19,187 nucleotides of DNA from NCBI GenBank assembly GCA_013698525.1, contig JACCSM010000268.1:1-19187 (forward strand), written 5' to 3'. A program made the position numbers and the translations under genes. The notes beneath the pieces were generated by a model. That model saw only the letters and a program-made list of their open reading frames with translations, searched no databases and was not told the origin of the DNA. The stretch comes from Rubrobacteraceae bacterium (GTDB lineage: Bacteria > Actinomycetota > Rubrobacteria > Rubrobacterales > Rubrobacteraceae). How positions within the stretch are numbered: the first letter of the stretch is position 1; the number at the start of each line of letters is the position of its first letter. Shown piece after piece: positions 13,900-19,187 of this stretch.

Positions 13900-15456
13900 A
13901 TGAAAGCAGAGAAGCAAGCGGTTACCGGCGGTCCGGAACGCTGGAGGAGCCCGGAGAAGGTGCTCCTTACCCTCGTCGTGCCGACGCGCAATGAGGCCGA
14001 CAACGTCCCGAAGCTCGTGCACGAGTTGCGCGAGAGCCTTTCGGACCTGGATTATCGGGTGGTCTTCGTGGATGACTCCACGGACGAAACGCCGGAGGTA
14101 ATCCAGGTCCTCGCCGAACAGGACGGACGCATCCACCTGGTGCGCAGGGAGGGGGCAGAGCGGTACGGTGGCCTCTCGACGGCCGTGACGACGGGTATGG
14201 AGCTGTTCTCGGGCGTGAGCGAGTACATCTGCGTGATGGACGCAGACTTGCAGCACCCTCCCGAGAAGGTGAGCGAGATGCTGGAGATCGCACGCCGCTC
14301 CGATGCCGACGTCGTTGTGGCGAGCCGCTCCGGCCCGGGCGGCAGCTACGCGGGTCTCTCTGGCAGAATGCGGCGGGCCGTGTCCGTGGGAAGTAAATAC
14401 CTGGCCAGGATCGTCTTCAAGGAGGCCCGCAAGACGAGTGACCCGATGGCAGGCTTCTTCCTCATAAGGAACCAGGCGATCTCAGGCATCCAGTTCAGAC
14501 CTACGGGGTTCAAGGTGCTGCTTGAGATACTCGTGTGCGCACCCGAGCTCAAGGTACTCGAAACGTCTTTCGAGTTCCAGGCCCGCCATGCTGGGGTATC
14601 CAAGGCGACGGTGCGCCAGGGCTTCGAGTACCTGACTCACATACTGAGCCTGTTCTGCTACGTGCCTTCGGCGGGGCGCTTCTGGAAGTTCGCCCTCGTC
14701 GGGGCTTCCGGCGTGCTGGTCAACATGGTTACCCTCATCGTGCTCGCCGAGTACTTCGACGCCAACAAGGTCATAGCCTGGATGTTCGCGGTCGGTCTCT
14801 CCATCCTCAGCAACTTCCTCCTCAACAACGCATTCACCTGGCGTGACATCAGGCACTCGAGCAGGATCCACTTCTTCCTGCGCGGCGTCCTGGCCTACCC
14901 GGTAGCCGTCATGGGCATCGGGGCGAACTTCGCCGTCTGGTACCCACTCGTGAAGTATGCCTCGGACGACTTTCCGTACTACGCGCTGTTCAATCTACTC
15001 GGCATAGTGGCAGGGACCAGCGTGAACTTTATCCTCTCCTCGCAGCTCGTGTTCCGTCCCTCGATGCCAAAAAACCTCGACCCCGATGCTCCGCCCAATC
15101 AGATAGCCGAGATAATACGGCGCGAGCTCAAGGCCGACAGGGTCGGCTTGATCAGGGTCCCTGACCTCACGCCTCTCGGGGAATACTCGTACCGGGATCT
15201 CACCGCCTCGGACCGGAGCGTGATAGACCTGGTGGTCAAGACCACCCACCCCACCCTGACCGTGACCGGCCCCCGACGCCTGCCTCAGGCGCGCACGAAC
15301 GCCCGCTGGACAAACTCCTTGGCAGTCCCGATCCTCCACGACGAGCACGCCCTGGGCGTCGTATACGCGACCCGAACCTCTACCGAACCTTTTACGGAAG
15401 ATGACCTCCACTGGCTGACCGCATACACCAGCAGCGCCACAAAAATGTTCGAGTAA
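13900..15456 (+). CDS. Glycosyltransferase family 2 - GtrA - GAF-like fusion protein
   Basis: This 518-residue protein has three parts. Residues about 22-240 form a GT2 domain of the polyprenyl/dolichyl-phosphate mannosyltransferase type: LTLVVPTRNEADNVPKLV, VVFVDDSTDETPEVI, YGGLSTAVTTG, CVMDADLQHPPEK (metal-binding D-A-D at 114-116) and SDPMAGFFLIR. Residues about 261-387 form a GtrA-type domain of four helices (FWKFALVGASGVLVNMVTLI, FAVGLSILSNFLLNNAFTW, GVLAYPVAVMGIGANFAVWY, LFNLLGIVAGTSVNFILSS). Members of that group are thought to move lipid-linked sugars across the membrane. GT2-GtrA fusions are well known. Residues about 400-518 (IAEIIRRELKADRVGLIRV, SLAVPILHDEHALGVVYATR, PFTEDDLHWLTAYTS) look like a GAF domain, an unusual addition that might sense a small ligand. 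The ATG at 13900 lacks a clear ribosome site. Confidence 0.88.
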   Translation: MKAEKQAVTGGPERWRSPEKVLLTLVVPTRNEADNVPKLVHELRESLSDLDYRVVFVDDSTDETPEVIQVLAEQDGRIHLVRREGAERYGGLSTAVTTGMELFSGVSEYICVMDADLQHPPEKVSEMLEIARRSDADVVVASRSGPGGSYAGLSGRMRRAVSVGSKYLARIVFKEARKTSDPMAGFFLIRNQAISGIQFRPTGFKVLLEILVCAPELKVLETSFEFQARHAGVSKATVRQGFEYLTHILSLFCYVPSAGRFWKFALVGASGVLVNMVTLIVLAEYFDANKVIAWMFAVGLSILSNFLLNNAFTWRDIRHSSRIHFFLRGVLAYPVAVMGIGANFAVWYPLVKYASDDFPYYALFNLLGIVAGTSVNFILSSQLVFRPSMPKNLDPDAPPNQIAEIIRRELKADRVGLIRVPDLTPLGEYSYRDLTASDRSVIDLVVKTTHPTLTVTGPRRLPQARTNARWTNSLAVPILHDEHALGVVYATRTSTEPFTEDDLHWLTAYTSSATKMFE

Positions 15457-15458
15457 TT

Positions 15459-15474
15459 TCAGCATTTCAGCTTG
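15459..15474 (+). repeat. 16-bp inverted-repeat partner A
   Basis: TCAGCATTTCAGCTTG directly follows the glycosyltransferase stop. Its exact reverse complement occurs at 17768-17783, just after the next plus-strand unit. It is made of TTTCAG units with 8-nt spacing. An exact 16-bp match within 19 kb is unlikely by chance, so this is probably a dispersed intergenic repeat. Confidence 0.5.
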
Positions 15475-15522
15475 TCAACATTGTTGGGGAGCGGCTCACG
15501 TTGGTCGTATTGTGCGGTGAAT

Positions 15523-15552
15523 AAGGCCCCGCTTCGTTAACCACGGAGCCTT
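15523..15552 (+). terminator. Weak hairpin after the glycosyltransferase gene
   Basis: AAGGC-C-CCG pairs with CGG-A-GCCTT around a 12-nt loop, with one C/A mismatch. It lies 66 bp after the glycosyltransferase stop. There is no U-tract, so a role as terminator is tentative. Confidence 0.25.
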
Positions 15553-15645
15553 ACTGTGTGTGGGAGTCTCGCTGGCCAAGGCATTTGCTGGGGTGCTGAC
15601 GAGCGGAAGCCGAAGGCTGGAGCGTGCTGACTTGCTGATATGCGC

Positions 15646-15677
15646 AAAAAGGCGTCCCGGCAGCGCTGCCGGGACGC
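15646..15677 (-). terminator. Strong intrinsic terminator on the minus strand
   Basis: A perfect 26-nt palindrome (15652-15677; half-site GCGTCCCGGCAGC) is followed on the minus strand by C and five Ts (15646-15650). This is the clearest rho-independent terminator in the window. No recognised gene is transcribed into it from the right, which implies an unannotated minus-strand transcript between about 15677 and 16000. Confidence 0.8.
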
Positions 15678-15763
15678 TACGATAGGCTCCTCCCCATCGG
15701 GAGCCTCTAGCCGGACTTCATCACCCCTCCCCGCCGATAAAGCCCGTCGCGATCCCACGCCTA
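15678..15763 (-). ncRNA. Structured minus-strand RNA ending at the terminator (sRNA or 3' UTR)
   Basis: Two hairpins precede the terminator on the minus strand. The first is an 11-bp stem, CGGGCTTTATC (15746-15736) with GATGAAGTCCG (15722-15712), including two G-U pairs. The second is a perfect 7-bp stem, AGGCTCC/GGAGCCT (15684-15690 with 15700-15706), with a 9-nt loop. The G-U pairs become A/C mismatches if read on the plus strand, so the fold favours a minus-strand RNA. It may be a free small RNA or the 3' UTR of the small ORF at 15761-15916. I do not recognise the class. Confidence 0.45.
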
Positions 15764-15916
15764 GACCCAAGCTTTAAACCGAGCCCCCGGGTAGGCGGGA
15801 ATCACCCGGACAGAAATTAGCACCCCCCTACACGTCCCGCAACCTCCTGCAATCCCTTTACCTGAGCCGGAAAATGTATACCACATACCATCAGGCACGA
15901 TATGTTCGCAATCCAT
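15761..15916 (-). CDS. Possible small zinc-knuckle protein (51 aa), unconfirmed
   Basis: From an ATG at 15916 the product begins MDCEHIVPDGMWYTF and contains GGCGTCRG, so Cys 3, His 5, Cys 26 and Cys 29 could form a CxH...CxxC metal site. It ends just before the structured RNA and strong terminator described at 15646-15763, which would fit a short transcription unit. Against it: third codon positions are only about half G or C, well below the neighbouring genes; no Shine-Dalgarno precedes the ATG; and I recognise no family. A weak promoter (TTAAGA, 17 nt, TATCTT) ends about 20 nt upstream of the ATG. It could be a recently acquired small gene or simply non-coding. Confidence 0.25.
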   Translation of the reverse strand: MDCEHIVPDGMWYTFSGSGKGIAGGCGTCRGVLISVRVIPAYPGARFKAWV

Positions 15917-15941
15917 TACATACAGACACAAGATATTGAGC

Positions 15942-16015
15942 CTCGACCAAAATCTTAATCTGCTACAGGACATTCGTGAACCGTCAGTTGAAGGTTAAGT
16001 AAGTTTAAGGTCGAG
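15942..16015. other. Nested inverted repeats in the AT-richer intergenic block
   Basis: CTCGACC (15942-15948) is matched by GGTCGAG (16009-16015), and inside it CTTAATC (15954-15960) by GGTTAAG (15993-15999) with one G-T pair. The remaining 16016-16110 holds no feature I can support. The whole 15457-16125 gap (669 bp) is visibly richer in A and T than the flanking genes, particularly 15880-16020. Confidence 0.35.
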
Positions 16016-16113
16016 ATGTATCCATTGGTATCGGTGAGAGCCTGGTGTAGGCTCCAGCAGATTGGGCACGGGCGGCGAGGAGGATCGTTGCCGCGGGCTA
16101 TGCGGGTGAGCTT

Positions 16114-16119
16114 TATACT
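16114..16119 (+). promoter_or_regulatory. Putative -10 element of the SAM hydrolase gene (leaderless geometry)
   Basis: TATACT, then AATGGT (6 nt), then the ATG at 16126. This is the best-matching -10 of the leaderless set. No Shine-Dalgarno lies between hexamer and start codon, and no clear -35 element is seen. Confidence 0.5.
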
Positions 16120-16125
16120 AATGGT

Positions 16126-16941
16126 ATGAGGCCAGTTTGCTTTCTGTCCGACTTCGGTCTAACCGACGACTTCGCTGGTACGTGCAAGGGAGTGATGCTG
16201 AGGATCGCACCCGGTGTGTCCATCGTCGACCTGACGCACGAGGTACCTGGCTTCGGCGTCGCGACGGGGGCTGAGATCCTGCAGCACGCCACCCGCTACA
16301 TGCCTGCCGACACAGTTTACCTGGCGGTGGTAGATCCAGGAGTCGGCACGGAGCGCCGGGGGCTCGCTCTACGTACGGAGAGCGGTGCCCTGCTGGTCGG
16401 TCCTGACAACGGGTTGCTCGTTTCGGCGGCTGAGTCTCTGGGTGGTATCTTGGGCGCCTGTGCACTTACCGAAGAGCGCTTCCACCTGCATCCTGTCTCA
16501 AACACCTTTCACGGCCGCGACGTCTTCGCCCCTGTGGCGGCGCATCTTGCTGCCGGAGTTGGGCTCTCGGACTTCGGGGAGCCCGTGGACCCTTCTTCAA
16601 TGATGCGTCTCAGCCCGGCGAGCACGCTCGTAGACGAGGGAGAAGGTTTAGTCGCCCACATCATCTCCATCGACCGCTTCGGCAACGCAAGGCTCTCCGT
16701 CATGCAGGAAGAGCCGGGGCTGGAGTATGGTGACGGCCTGAGAGTAGACGCCGGTGACGGCGAGATGTCGGTTCGATACGTTGAGACGTTCGGGTCGGCC
16801 AAGGCGGGAGAGTTGGTGCTCGTCCCCGACTCCCACTGGCGTCTGAGCCTCGCCATAAACAAAGGCAGCGCCGCCCACGCGCTCGCGCTCGAGGTCGGAG
16901 GAGGGGTGCGTCTGATCACCCCGACGGATCACGGTGACTGA
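16126..16941 (+). CDS. S-adenosyl-L-methionine hydrolase (adenosine-forming), DUF62 family
   Basis: This cytoplasmic enzyme splits SAM with hydroxide to adenosine and methionine; relatives include the chlorinase SalL and fluorinase. The 271-residue length is normal. It shows the N-terminal VCFLSDFGLTDDFAGTCKGV, VDPGVGTERRGLAL, LLVGPDNGLLV, SNTFHGRDVFAPVAAHLAAG and the C-terminal IDRFGNARLSV. Asp 70, Arg 77 and His 129 have the same spacing as the water-activating D-R-H triad I recall for the archaeal enzyme PH0463 (68/75/127). That supports a hydroxide adenosyltransferase, not a halogenase. The ATG at 16126 has a -10-like hexamer 6 nt upstream, suggesting a leaderless message. It overlaps the next gene by 8 nt. 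Confidence 0.93.
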   Translation: MRPVCFLSDFGLTDDFAGTCKGVMLRIAPGVSIVDLTHEVPGFGVATGAEILQHATRYMPADTVYLAVVDPGVGTERRGLALRTESGALLVGPDNGLLVSAAESLGGILGACALTEERFHLHPVSNTFHGRDVFAPVAAHLAAGVGLSDFGEPVDPSSMMRLSPASTLVDEGEGLVAHIISIDRFGNARLSVMQEEPGLEYGDGLRVDAGDGEMSVRYVETFGSAKAGELVLVPDSHWRLSLAINKGSAAHALALEVGGGVRLITPTDHGD

Positions 16942-17716
16942 AGGCCGTAACCCCAGGTCTGACCCTCCGGTGAGCCGGGGGAGTGCTCCCCTCTCGCCCG
17001 GTGGGCGAAACCGGATGCTGCGGGCCGCGGCGCTGCGTCCGATCAACGTTATGATCCTCGTGATCGGGGCCGGCATCTTCGTGACCACCCTGGCGTGGTG
17101 GTTGCTGCCACTGACCCTGGTAACCTACGCCTCTCTGGCCTTCCTGGCCGCGAGAGACCCCATCTTCCAGCGCAAGGTCCTCGGGGGAGATACGGTTCCG
17201 AAGGCATCGCCGAACGCCGGAGAGGGCAGTGACGTCTCTCCCGAGCGCCGCGCCCGCTGGCTCCCACGCGGAGAGACCCGCCAGAAGGTGGAGGCAGCCC
17301 TCGACGTCTACCGCAAGGTCGTCGCCGCCATCGAGACCTCAGACGACGTAACCAGGGCGGTCCTCGACGATGTGATCCCACGGCTGCACGCGGCGGCGGA
17401 TCGGCTAGTGGACGTGGCCCAGGGTAGGGAGAAGGCCGCCGAAGTCGCACGGGACCTCAGCCGGGACACGGGCTCTGCCGCACCGACCTCCGCAAGGCAG
17501 GAGAACCTGCGCGATCTCGAAGACAGAATCAACGCCGCAGATACAGAGATCTCCGGTACATACCAGGAGCTTCAAGACCTCAGGGCGAAGGTCGTCAGGA
17601 TCTCCATAGACAGCGAGAATCCAGCCCGGGCGAACGACCTCAACGCTTCTCTCGACGGCCTGAATGCCAGGCTCGAAGCCCTGGGCGAACTTATGACCAG
17701 GCAGGAAGAGCGCTAA
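16934..17716 (+). CDS. Membrane-anchored coiled-coil protein of unknown function
   Basis: I do not recognise a family. From the GTG at 16934 the 260-residue product has a polar, Pro/Gly/Arg-rich N-terminus (1-35) and a hairpin of two hydrophobic helices, about 36-55 (INVMILVIGAGIFVTTL) and 56-73 (LLPLTLVTYASLAFLAA). A linker follows, then a long helical region (about 110-255) rich in Glu, Arg, Ala and Leu. The last part (LRDLEDRINAADTEISGTYQELQDL, broken here as one heptad-rich stretch from about 195 to 255) should form a coiled coil. The soluble part is probably cytoplasmic. The start overlaps the SAM hydrolase stop by 8 nt, so the two are co-transcribed and probably coupled, though no functional link is evident. 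Confidence 0.75.
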   Translation: MTEGRNPRSDPPVSRGSAPLSPGGRNRMLRAAALRPINVMILVIGAGIFVTTLAWWLLPLTLVTYASLAFLAARDPIFQRKVLGGDTVPKASPNAGEGSDVSPERRARWLPRGETRQKVEAALDVYRKVVAAIETSDDVTRAVLDDVIPRLHAAADRLVDVAQGREKAAEVARDLSRDTGSAAPTSARQENLRDLEDRINAADTEISGTYQELQDLRAKVVRISIDSENPARANDLNASLDGLNARLEALGELMTRQEER

Positions 17717-17767
17717 TAGCGGTTAGCAAAGCGAACCGCGGCTACAAGCATCAGGTTTTGGCGAAAC

Positions 17768-17783
17768 CAAGCTGAAATGCTGA
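17768..17783 (+). repeat. 16-bp inverted-repeat partner B, with a degenerate second copy
   Basis: CAAGCTGAAATGCTGA is the exact reverse complement of 15459-15474. A degenerate copy, GTTGAAATGCTTG, follows at 17795-17807. Both members of the pair lie within about 70 bp after the stop of a plus-strand transcription unit. Confidence 0.5.
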
Positions 17784-17804
17784 TGTACAGACCAGTTGAA
17801 ATGC

Positions 17805-17832
17805 TTGCAAAGAGGTCACGACCTCTTTGCAA
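17805..17832. terminator. Bidirectional terminator hairpin between convergent genes
   Basis: TTGCAAAGAGGT-CACG-ACCTCTTTGCAA is a perfect 12-bp stem with a 4-nt loop. It lies 89 bp after the membrane protein stop and 2 bp beyond the stop of the SepIVA-like gene. It could serve both strands. There is no U-tract beyond the stem on either side, as is common for actinobacterial terminators. Confidence 0.65.
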
Positions 17833-17834
17833 CT

Positions 17835-18374
17835 CTAGGCCGAGCTCGCCTGCCATCCCTGGCCGTCGGCCTTCTCCTCGACGACCTCAGGCTGGGGCGC
17901 GGGCCTGCGCACGGGGACGCCGCCCAACTCCTGCCTGGACTCCTCCACCGAGATGAGCGAGTCCTGGAACCAGTTCTCCAACTGTCCCATGACGCGGTCC
18001 CGATACACCTCGGAGCCGCCGGAGACCTCTTCGGCGTAGCGTTCAGCCCCGTCTATGATCTCTCCTGCCCTACGCTGCGTTCGCCGGTGGAGCTCCGTCT
18101 CGGGGACCATCGCGTTAGCATGATGGTGGGCTTCCTCGACTATGCGCTGGGCCTCCTCCTCGGCCGCAGCGACTGTGGCCCCGCATTCCCGGCGAAGCGA
18201 CTCGGCCTCAGCCAGCTCAGGGGGCAACGATCCCCTTAGCTCGTCCAGCATCACAAGCAGATCAGACCGATCGACGACGGCCCGACCTTTGCTCATCGGT
18301 ACGCCGGATGCATCCTGAACGATCGCCTCCAGCTCGTCCAAAACTCCGCTTATGTACTGCATGTCTTCTCTCAT
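17835..18374 (-). CDS. SepIVA/DivIVA-like coiled-coil cell division protein
   Basis: This 179-residue protein begins MREDMQYISGVLDELEAIVQ and continues DASGVPMSKGRAVVDRSDLLVMLDEL. That resembles the N-terminus of mycobacterial SepIVA as I recall it (L-D-E-L-x-A-I-V-E-x-A-x-G-V-P-M, then D-x-L-x-L-I-D-x-I). The C-terminal YRDRVMGQLENWFQDSLISVEESRQEL also resembles the SepIVA end. Between them is an Ala/Glu-rich helix (AAAEEEAQRIVEEAHHHANAM) that should form a coiled coil. It is shorter than SepIVA (about 245 residues) because fewer coiled-coil repeats are present. Such proteins are often mislabelled as ATP synthase b-like. SepIVA acts in septation and wall growth under the membrane; the same role here is inferred. 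TAGGGT lies 7 nt before the ATG. Confidence 0.75.
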   Translation of the reverse strand: MREDMQYISGVLDELEAIVQDASGVPMSKGRAVVDRSDLLVMLDELRGSLPPELAEAESLRRECGATVAAAEEEAQRIVEEAHHHANAMVPETELHRRTQRRAGEIIDGAERYAEEVSGGSEVYRDRVMGQLENWFQDSLISVEESRQELGGVPVRRPAPQPEVVEEKADGQGWQASSA

Positions 18375-18381
18375 GGCTCCA

Positions 18382-18387
18382 ACCCTA
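18382..18387 (-). promoter_or_regulatory. Putative -10 element of the SepIVA-like gene (leaderless geometry)
   Basis: TAGGGT, then TGGAGCC (7 nt), then the ATG at 18374. GGAG is present but too close to the ATG for a normal ribosome site. The -10 match is weak and the call depends on the shared spacing. Confidence 0.33.
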
Positions 18388-18437
18388 GCACGCTCTCACA
18401 GGCTACGCTAGGCTTTCTGAAAGTATTTTTCGATGCT

Positions 18438-18496
18438 TTACCTCATTGTCAGGTTTAATTTGATCTTAGGGTCAAGTGTAACTCTGACAGAGGGCA
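18438..18496. other. Nested hairpin in an AT-rich gap
   Basis: TGTCAG and CTGACA enclose an inner stem TTGATC/GGTCAA (one G-T pair, loop TTAG). It lies in the 282-bp gap between the SepIVA-like gene and the last GNAT gene. A terminator for the minus-strand GNAT transcript is possible but no U-tract is evident. The same gap holds one perfect DnaA-box-like TTATCCACA at 18560-18568. Confidence 0.3.
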
Positions 18497-18656
18497 GTAG
18501 GGACAAATCGTGTGGATCGTGGCCCGTAGTTTTTGGCTTTAGTAGTGGGGTTCTGTGAGTTATCCACAGGAGGTGCTTCGCCGAGGAGGCAGGTTAAACC
18601 ACTTTAGAAGGGAGAGGTGAGAGTACGGATTCCCCGGTTTCTGGCCATCACGGGGC

Positions 18657-19187
18657 TCACAGGTACGGCGACCGCTCTGGCGAAGCCCCCTCGGTCAGAG
18701 TTTTTGTCAGGTAGAGAACGAGTCCGTCATTGACGGCAATCTCGTCTCCCTGCCTCACGGGACGGCCGTCGCGTGTCAGGCCCTTTCCATCAGGCACGTA
18801 GCCGCGGAGTACGTAAAGGCGTTGCGCCGCTCCGTAGTCGGGCGGCATGCCAACTCCGATGCCTGCGACACAGGAGCGTTCCGAGATCTTCTGCTCCGCC
18901 TGGTCCATCAGGTTGGTGCCGATGCCTTGCCGCCTGAAGCGCGGCAGCACGTTGAAGTCTTGTATCTCCGGTATTCCCCCGGCACGGTAAGGCGGGTAGC
19001 TCGGGCTCCAGTTGATGGTCACGTACCCGGCGAAGTCTCCCCCGACAAAGGCGACGAAGACCGTGCGAATCCCCTTTTGTTGTTCCGAAAGGTAGATCTC
19101 GTATTGCGAGAGGGGCTTGTTCCACCCCAGGTCGCTGAAGGCTGCGGAGATCGGTGCCACGTCGCGGCTTTCGAGCATGCGTATCGC
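18657..19187 (-). CDS. GNAT-family N-acetyltransferase, 5' end beyond the window
   Basis: The visible 176 residues carry GNAT motif A as IQDFNVLPRFRRQGIGTNLM (R-R-Q-G-I-G) and motif B as DYGAAQRLYVLRGYVPDGKG. FVGGDFAGYVTINWSPSYPP is the strand pair before motif A. The first ATG in the window (19178) begins MLESRDVAPI, but three more open codons (Ala-Ile-Arg) precede it up to the edge, and GNAT proteins commonly open x-I-R-x-L-x-x-x-D. The true start therefore probably lies outside. The C-terminal tail RDGRPVRQGDEIAVNDGLVLYLTKTL is complete and the gene ends with TGA at 18657. The substrate is unknown. Confidence 0.88.
   Translation of the reverse strand, partial: AIRMLESRDVAPISAAFSDLGWNKPLSQYEIYLSEQQKGIRTVFVAFVGGDFAGYVTINWSPSYPPYRAGGIPEIQDFNVLPRFRRQGIGTNLMDQAEQKISERSCVAGIGVGMPPDYGAAQRLYVLRGYVPDGKGLTRDGRPVRQGDEIAVNDGLVLYLTKTLTEGASPERSPYL

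Noticed and set aside
15712..15746. Resemblance of GATGAAGTCCGG on the minus strand to the conserved start of RNase P RNA
   Set aside because: The match is short, and the roughly 400-nt RNase P RNA with its other conserved blocks is not present.
15537..15770. 77-codon minus-strand ORF
   Set aside because: It spans the terminator palindrome and the hairpins and has no family resemblance.
18511..18568. Replication origin suggested by TTATCCACA (18560) and a near match in reverse (18511)
   Set aside because: One perfect and one 7-of-9 DnaA box are too few, and no dnaA, dnaN or other origin-linked gene is nearby.

Overview
The window looks like chromosomal DNA from a GC-rich, non-enteric Gram-positive bacterium. 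Start codons are often GTG or TTG, genes are tightly coupled by 4-nt stop/start overlaps, and a SepIVA-like division protein is present. Several genes also lack a Shine-Dalgarno and have a -10-like hexamer 6-7 nt before the start codon, as expected for leaderless mRNAs. Together these point to Actinomycetota. A deep branch such as Rubrobacteria is my best guess from overall gene style, but this is inference and no ribosomal marker is present. Apart from one alcohol-dehydrogenase relic, I see no tRNA, rRNA, insertion sequence, phage gene or CRISPR array.

Layout. (1) 1-2918, minus strand: acpS, nnrD and ymdB are translationally coupled, followed after a 68-bp gap by a CBS-domain gene cut by the window edge. 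(2) 2965-3849, plus: a diacylglycerol-kinase-family lipid kinase, divergent from acpS. (3) 3978-6599, minus: glmS, then a relic zinc alcohol dehydrogenase fused in frame to a LysE-type exporter that has lost its first helix. (4) 6983-7720, minus: a DUF1624-type membrane protein. (5) 7814-8811: two convergent GNAT acetyltransferases. (6) 8823-11454: a divergent pair of exported proteins, a C39-like cysteine peptidase (minus) and a Tat-exported peptidoglycan amidase (plus). The amidase sits behind a structured leader of about 190 nt. (7) 11553-13815, minus: acylphosphatase, RNase HIII and threonine aldolase, coupled by two TTGA overlaps. (8) 13900-15456, plus: a polyprenyl-phosphate-type glycosyltransferase fused to a GtrA membrane domain and a C-terminal GAF-like domain. 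(9) 15457-16125: an AT-richer, largely non-coding block. It holds a minus-strand series of three hairpins ending in a strong intrinsic terminator, a possible 51-codon zinc-knuckle ORF, and nested inverted repeats. (10) 16126-17716, plus: an S-adenosylmethionine hydrolase (DUF62) overlapping a membrane/coiled-coil protein. (11) 17835-18374, minus: a SepIVA-like coiled-coil protein, separated from its convergent neighbour by a 12-bp-stem hairpin. (12) 18657-end, minus: a third GNAT gene, cut by the window edge.

Functionally, much of the window concerns the cell envelope: glmS supplies amino sugar, acpS and the lipid kinase serve lipid synthesis, the glycosyltransferase/GtrA protein moves sugars across the membrane, the amidase and C39-like protein act outside, and the SepIVA-like protein probably acts in wall growth or septation. 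nnrD, RNase HIII, acylphosphatase and the SAM hydrolase are repair or housekeeping enzymes. The observations most worth a second look are the minus-strand structured RNA at 15646-15763, the amidase leader, the glycosyltransferase-GtrA-GAF fusion, the dehydrogenase/LysE chimera, and the recurring leaderless promoter geometry.
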